The notes under the pieces: model-generated
The model's database searches: none
Told to the model about the DNA's origin: nothing
The model's input: only the letters and a program-made list of their open reading frames with translations
IMG/VR virus record: IMGVR_UViG_3300034063_000056
Span: 1 to 24,959 of that record
Reading direction: 5' to 3' (one strand)
Length of the DNA: 24,959 nucleotides
DNA from: a virus
In this document: positions 23,686-24,959 of the stretch, one piece after another
How the letters are laid out: each line of letters begins with the position of its first letter
Numbering within the stretch: position 1 is the stretch's first letter
Position numbers and translations under genes: made by a program

Positions 23686-24167
23686 TACCAAAGCTCCCGC
23701 TCAGCGTTTGCGCGCGCTTGGGCAGCGTCTTCTATTGTGTAGAAGTTCCCTAAAAATTTTCGATTGCCGTTAGCCACGATGTCCGCTCTCCAAGCTTTTT
23801 TTAGGCGCCTACCATTACGCAGTGGTCGCAAGGATACACCTTTTACGCCAGATTGGCTACGCCGCTGCGGGCCCGAGTTGTTGGCGTTTTCAGAGCGCCC
23901 TACGTCGCGTAAGTTTTCTATACGGTTGTCGGTGCGGTTGCGGTTTATATGGTCAATCACACCCGCAGGCCACTGCTTGTACACATACAGCCACGCTAGT
24001 CGCTGAGCTGTGTGCGTTCGGCCGTTAAACGCTATTTGCACATACCCGTCTCGGCTAAGGCCACCAACAACTGAGCCAACGGGCTTAGACCCCCACTTCT
24101 TTTTTCGCGTAAACACGCCAGTTGCGGGGTCGTAGCTAAACGCAGCGCGTAAAAGTTCATGTTCCAT
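23685..24167 (-). CDS. HNH endonuclease with AP2-like DNA-binding domain
   Basis: A 160-residue protein. Residues about 55-98 carry an HNH_3-type motif, IDHINRNRTDNRIENLRDVG with H73 and the NRxxNL segment, followed by RSENANN. Residues about 105-155 (SGVKGVSLRPL, AWRADIVANGNRKFLGNF) resemble an AP2 DNA-binding domain, the usual layout of free-standing homing-type HNH nucleases. It is the first gene of the leftward late operon and is followed by TerS and TerL; HNH enzymes beside terminases are reported to help packaging cleavage, so it is either a packaging helper or a homing element. The ATG lies 7 bases below a TATAAT box, so the transcript may be leaderless. Confidence 0.85.
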   Translation of the reverse strand: MEHELLRAAFSYDPATGVFTRKKKWGSKPVGSVVGGLSRDGYVQIAFNGRTHTAQRLAWLYVYKQWPAGVIDHINRNRTDNRIENLRDVGRSENANNSGPQRRSQSGVKGVSLRPLRNGRRLKKAWRADIVANGNRKFLGNFYTIEDAAQARANAERELW

Positions 24168-24202
24168 GTCGCAATTATAGGGCTTGCGTTTTTAAATTTC
24201 AA
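24167..24202 (-). promoter_or_regulatory. strong leftward sigma70 promoter for the late operon
   Basis: On the minus strand -35 TTGAAA (24202-24197, 5 of 6) and -10 TATAAT (24179-24174, perfect) have the ideal 17-bp spacing, with an A/T-tract (24203-24211) upstream that could act as an UP element. The expected start, about 7 bases past the -10, is base 24167, the A of the HNH ATG. Confidence 0.8.
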
Positions 24203-24246
24203 TAAAAAAATTCGCAGTTTTTGTAGCCCCTCCGCTGCCGTGACCT

Positions 24247-24271
24247 CCCGGTCCCCGGCCCCCTCCCCCCC
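24247..24271 (-). other. potential G-quadruplex tract
   Basis: The minus strand has G-runs of 7, 5, 4 and 3 separated by 1, 2 and 3 bases, meeting the standard G3+N1-7 rule; the plus strand could form an i-motif. It lies upstream of the leftward promoter, 45-75 bp from its -35, and next to the repeat cluster. Confidence 0.6.
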
Positions 24272-24319
24272 TCGGTTTTGGCCGGCAGCACCTGGCCGCG
24301 CGCCGCTTGGGCGACGGCC

Positions 24320-24346
24320 GTGGACCATGTGGACAATGTGGACCAT
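24320..24346 (+). repeat. tandem 9-bp repeats, block 1 (3 units)
   Basis: Three head-to-tail units, GTGGACCAT, GTGGACAAT and GTGGACCAT, at 24320, 24329 and 24338. The exact 9-mer TGTGGACAA (complement TTGTCCACA) lies at 24328-24336, a DnaA-box-like sequence. Confidence 0.85.
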
Positions 24347-24395
24347 GGCCCGACAGTCGCATGGCTTGCGTGCTGCGCGGCTGCGCGCCAGTCGC

Positions 24396-24413
24396 GTGGA
24401 CAATGTGGACAAT
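24396..24413 (+). repeat. tandem 9-bp repeats, block 2 (2 units)
   Basis: Two identical units GTGGACAAT at 24396 and 24405, starting 76 bp after block 1. TGTGGACAA occurs at 24404-24412. The preceding GGCTTGCGTG (24363-24372) recurs at 24430-24439 before block 3, so blocks and flanks may derive from one duplication. Confidence 0.85.
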
Positions 24414-24454
24414 GGCCGGTCAAGCGCAAGGCTTGCGTGGCGTGGGCCAAGGAC

Positions 24455-24488
24455 GTGGATTTGTGGACAATGTGGACATGTGGACAAT
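24455..24488 (+). repeat. tandem 9-bp-type repeats, block 3 (4 units)
   Basis: Four consecutive units, GTGGATTT, GTGGACAAT, GTGGACAT and GTGGACAAT, at 24455, 24463, 24472 and 24480; two are one base short. TGTGGACAA occurs at 24462-24470 and 24479-24487. Confidence 0.85.
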
Positions 24489-24547
24489 CGATTTCAAGTC
24501 GGTCAACCCCCTTTGGGGCGCGGGCTGACGGCGCGGCCCATTGTCAC

Positions 24548-24567
24548 TACTGTATATCCATACAGTA
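24548..24567. promoter_or_regulatory. perfect LexA (SOS) box
   Basis: TACTGTATATCCATACAGTA is an exact inverted repeat with 8-bp arms and matches CTGT-N8-ACAG, the LexA operator of beta- and gammaproteobacteria (CTGT 24550-24553, ACAG 24562-24565). It heads an AT-rich stretch to about 24602. The promoter it controls is not clear; a TATACT (minus strand, 24569-24564) overlaps it but lacks a good -35. Confidence 0.8.
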
Positions 24568-24602
24568 TATTTTTTATCTCTCTTTAGACTTATAAACTAA
24601 TA
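24556..24602. other. AT-rich stretch, possible DNA-unwinding element
   Basis: A conspicuously A/T-dominated segment in an otherwise GC-rich region, placed between forward (24320-24488) and inverted (24603-24617) GTGGAC repeats. Placement beside DnaA-box-like repeats is what an unwinding element would show. It also holds half of the LexA palindrome and may simply be promoter DNA. Confidence 0.4.
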
Positions 24603-24617
24603 GTCCACATTGTCCAC
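24603..24617 (-). repeat. inverted pair of 9-bp-spaced GTGGAC units
   Basis: GTCCAC at 24603 and 24612, separated by ATT, is the reverse orientation of the same unit with the same 9-bp spacing; TTGTCCACA is exact at 24610-24618. The repeats therefore flank the AT-rich stretch in opposite orientations. Confidence 0.8.
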
Positions 24618-24640
24618 ATAGCCCATTTCCCCAATGGCGC

Positions 24641-24660
24641 GACGTGGACAACGCCACGTC
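24641..24660. repeat. inverted repeat containing a GTGGAC unit
   Basis: GACGTGG (24641-24647) and CCACGTC (24654-24660) are exact 7-bp arms around ACAACG; the left arm is part of CGTGGACAA. It could be an operator or a short hairpin. Confidence 0.6.
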
Positions 24661-24663
24661 AAA

Positions 24664-24696
24664 AACGCTATCCACGCATGGTCCAACGCTATCCAC
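24664..24696 (+). repeat. 21-bp-spaced direct repeats AACGCTATCCAC
   Basis: The 12-mer occurs at 24664-24675 and 24685-24696, exactly two helical turns apart. The second continues to CTATCCACA, one base from the classical DnaA box TTATCCACA. Both lie just upstream of the rightward promoter. Confidence 0.75.
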
Positions 24697-24708
24697 AACC
24701 CTACTATC

Positions 24709-24724
24709 TGTCGCAAACGTGACA
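24709..24724. promoter_or_regulatory. imperfect inverted repeat upstream of the rightward promoter
   Basis: TGTCGC and GTGACA (5 of 6 pairs) are separated by four bases and end 10 bp before the -35 box. It is a weak operator candidate. Confidence 0.3.
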
Positions 24725-24734
24725 ACTAGGGGGC

Positions 24735-24769
24735 TTGACAAGATAAGAGATTCCCTTACACTGTGGCTT
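24735..24769 (+). promoter_or_regulatory. rightward sigma70 promoter
   Basis: -35 TTGACA (24735-24740, perfect) and -10 TACACT (24757-24762, 4 of 6) are 16 bp apart, the same spacing as the scaffold promoter. The start should fall near 24768-24769, about 40 bases before the ATG at 24809. Confidence 0.72.
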
Positions 24770-24781
24770 CGCCTCGGCGAA
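24768..24781. promoter_or_regulatory. operator-like palindrome at the rightward start site
   Basis: TTCGCC-TC-GGCGAA is an exact 14-bp inverted repeat lying on the predicted +1 to +13. That is a usual place for a repressor operator; as RNA it could fold into a 5-bp stem with a CTCG loop. Confidence 0.5.
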
Positions 24782-24808
24782 CCGATAAACACACCTGGAG
24801 TAAACGAC

Positions 24809-24959
24809 ATGACACCCAAGCAGCTAGCCAAATGGATCGACAGTCTGCCGGACGCGACTGAGATTTACATTCAAGACGATTGGACCGCGCAGCAGCGCGG
24901 CGCCGTGCAAGCCAAAGTAAACGCCGACAAGGCGCGCTACGCGGCGCTGCTCGACGCGC
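24809..24959 (+). CDS. first gene of the rightward module, partial
   Basis: ATG 24809 follows GGAG with an 8-base spacer and sits behind a TTGACA promoter. The 50 visible residues begin MTPKQLAKWIDSLPDATEIY and continue with a charged, Ala-rich helix (VQAKVNADKARYAALLDA) to the window edge without a stop. The acidic middle (QDDWTAQQRG) and helix do not match a family I recognise. As the first product of this promoter it is a candidate early regulator or replication accessory protein, but only its position supports that. Confidence 0.75.
   Translation, partial: MTPKQLAKWIDSLPDATEIYIQDDWTAQQRGAVQAKVNADKARYAALLDA

Larger units (their letters stand above)
24168..24808. other. divergent control region / candidate replication origin (no gene)
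   Basis: Frames open here are repetitive translations of the 9-bp repeats or low-complexity GC sequence, without ribosome binding sites, so I see no gene in these 641 bases. In order it contains the leftward late promoter, a C-rich/G-rich tract, forward-oriented GTGGAC repeats, an AT-rich stretch with a LexA palindrome, inverted GTGGAC repeats, 21-bp direct repeats and a rightward promoter with a palindrome at the start site. Confidence 0.65.

Noticed and set aside
24032-24487. Minus-strand frame of 151 codons overlapping the HNH gene and its upstream region
   Set aside because: It overlaps the clear HNH gene in another frame, crosses the late promoter and reads the repeats; no recognisable motif.
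24159-24595. Plus-strand open frames (up to 142 codons) across the repeat region
   Set aside because: Their products are direct translations of the 9-bp repeats (repeated Trp-Thr-Met and similar) in GC-rich sequence, without a ribosome binding site; long frames follow from composition.
24574-24831. Minus-strand frame of 85 codons opposite the rightward promoter
   Set aside because: It lies over the promoter, palindrome and ribosome binding site of the plus-strand gene; no Shine-Dalgarno or family resemblance.
1-24959. tRNA genes, CRISPR arrays, insertion sequences, integrase or attachment sites
   Set aside because: I looked for cloverleaf-like arms, regularly spaced direct repeats, transposase motifs and recombinase signatures and saw none; the 9-bp arrays lack the spacers of a CRISPR.

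Overview
This window is about 25 kb of a tailed double-stranded DNA phage with a short-tailed (podovirus) virion of the P22 type. Read along the minus strand from right to left, the genes run HNH nuclease, TerS, TerL, portal, scaffold, P22-like coat, gp4-like and gp10-like tail factors, a gp26-like needle candidate, a small gp14-position protein, three ejection-protein candidates in the gp7, gp20 and gp16 positions, then lysis genes. This is P22 order apart from a tail-fibre/spike module placed between portal and scaffold. Several small proteins resemble, from memory, ones common in environmental phages of Burkholderiales-like hosts. The sigma70-type promoters and a perfect CTGT-N8-ACAG LexA box fit a beta- or gammaproteobacterial host. 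The host assignment is inference; no integrase or attachment site is visible here.

Layout. 1-599 (+): end of a plus-strand module of tiny overlapping genes, including a zinc-ribbon protein partly overprinted on two neighbours. 575-1642 (-): lysis genes (holin-like, GH108 endolysin, small membrane protein). 1702-5896 (-): three ejection-type proteins. 5907-9683 (-): tail machine and small proteins. 9692-11898 (-): two small beta-rich virion proteins and the major coat protein, separated by compact hairpins. 11920-12787 (-): scaffold with its own promoter. 12793-16443 (-): tailspike, fibre/adaptor proteins and a Dps-like protein. 16440-18623 (-): portal. 18626-21732 (-): small proteins, a fibre-like protein and a ParB-fold-like protein. 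21732-24167 (-): TerL, TerS and an HNH/AP2 nuclease.

24168-24808 has no convincing gene and is the most unusual part. It holds a strong leftward promoter whose predicted start is the A of the first ATG of the late operon, a G-quadruplex-capable tract, clusters of tandem 9-bp GTGGACAAT units that include TTGTCCACA-type DnaA-box-like 9-mers in both orientations, an AT-rich stretch with a perfect LexA palindrome, a 21-bp-spaced direct repeat, and a rightward promoter with an operator-like palindrome driving a gene that runs off the window. The simplest reading is a divergent control region that may also be the replication origin. If the genome is circular or terminally redundant, the rightward genes would continue off the right edge and return at 1-599, converging on the late genes.
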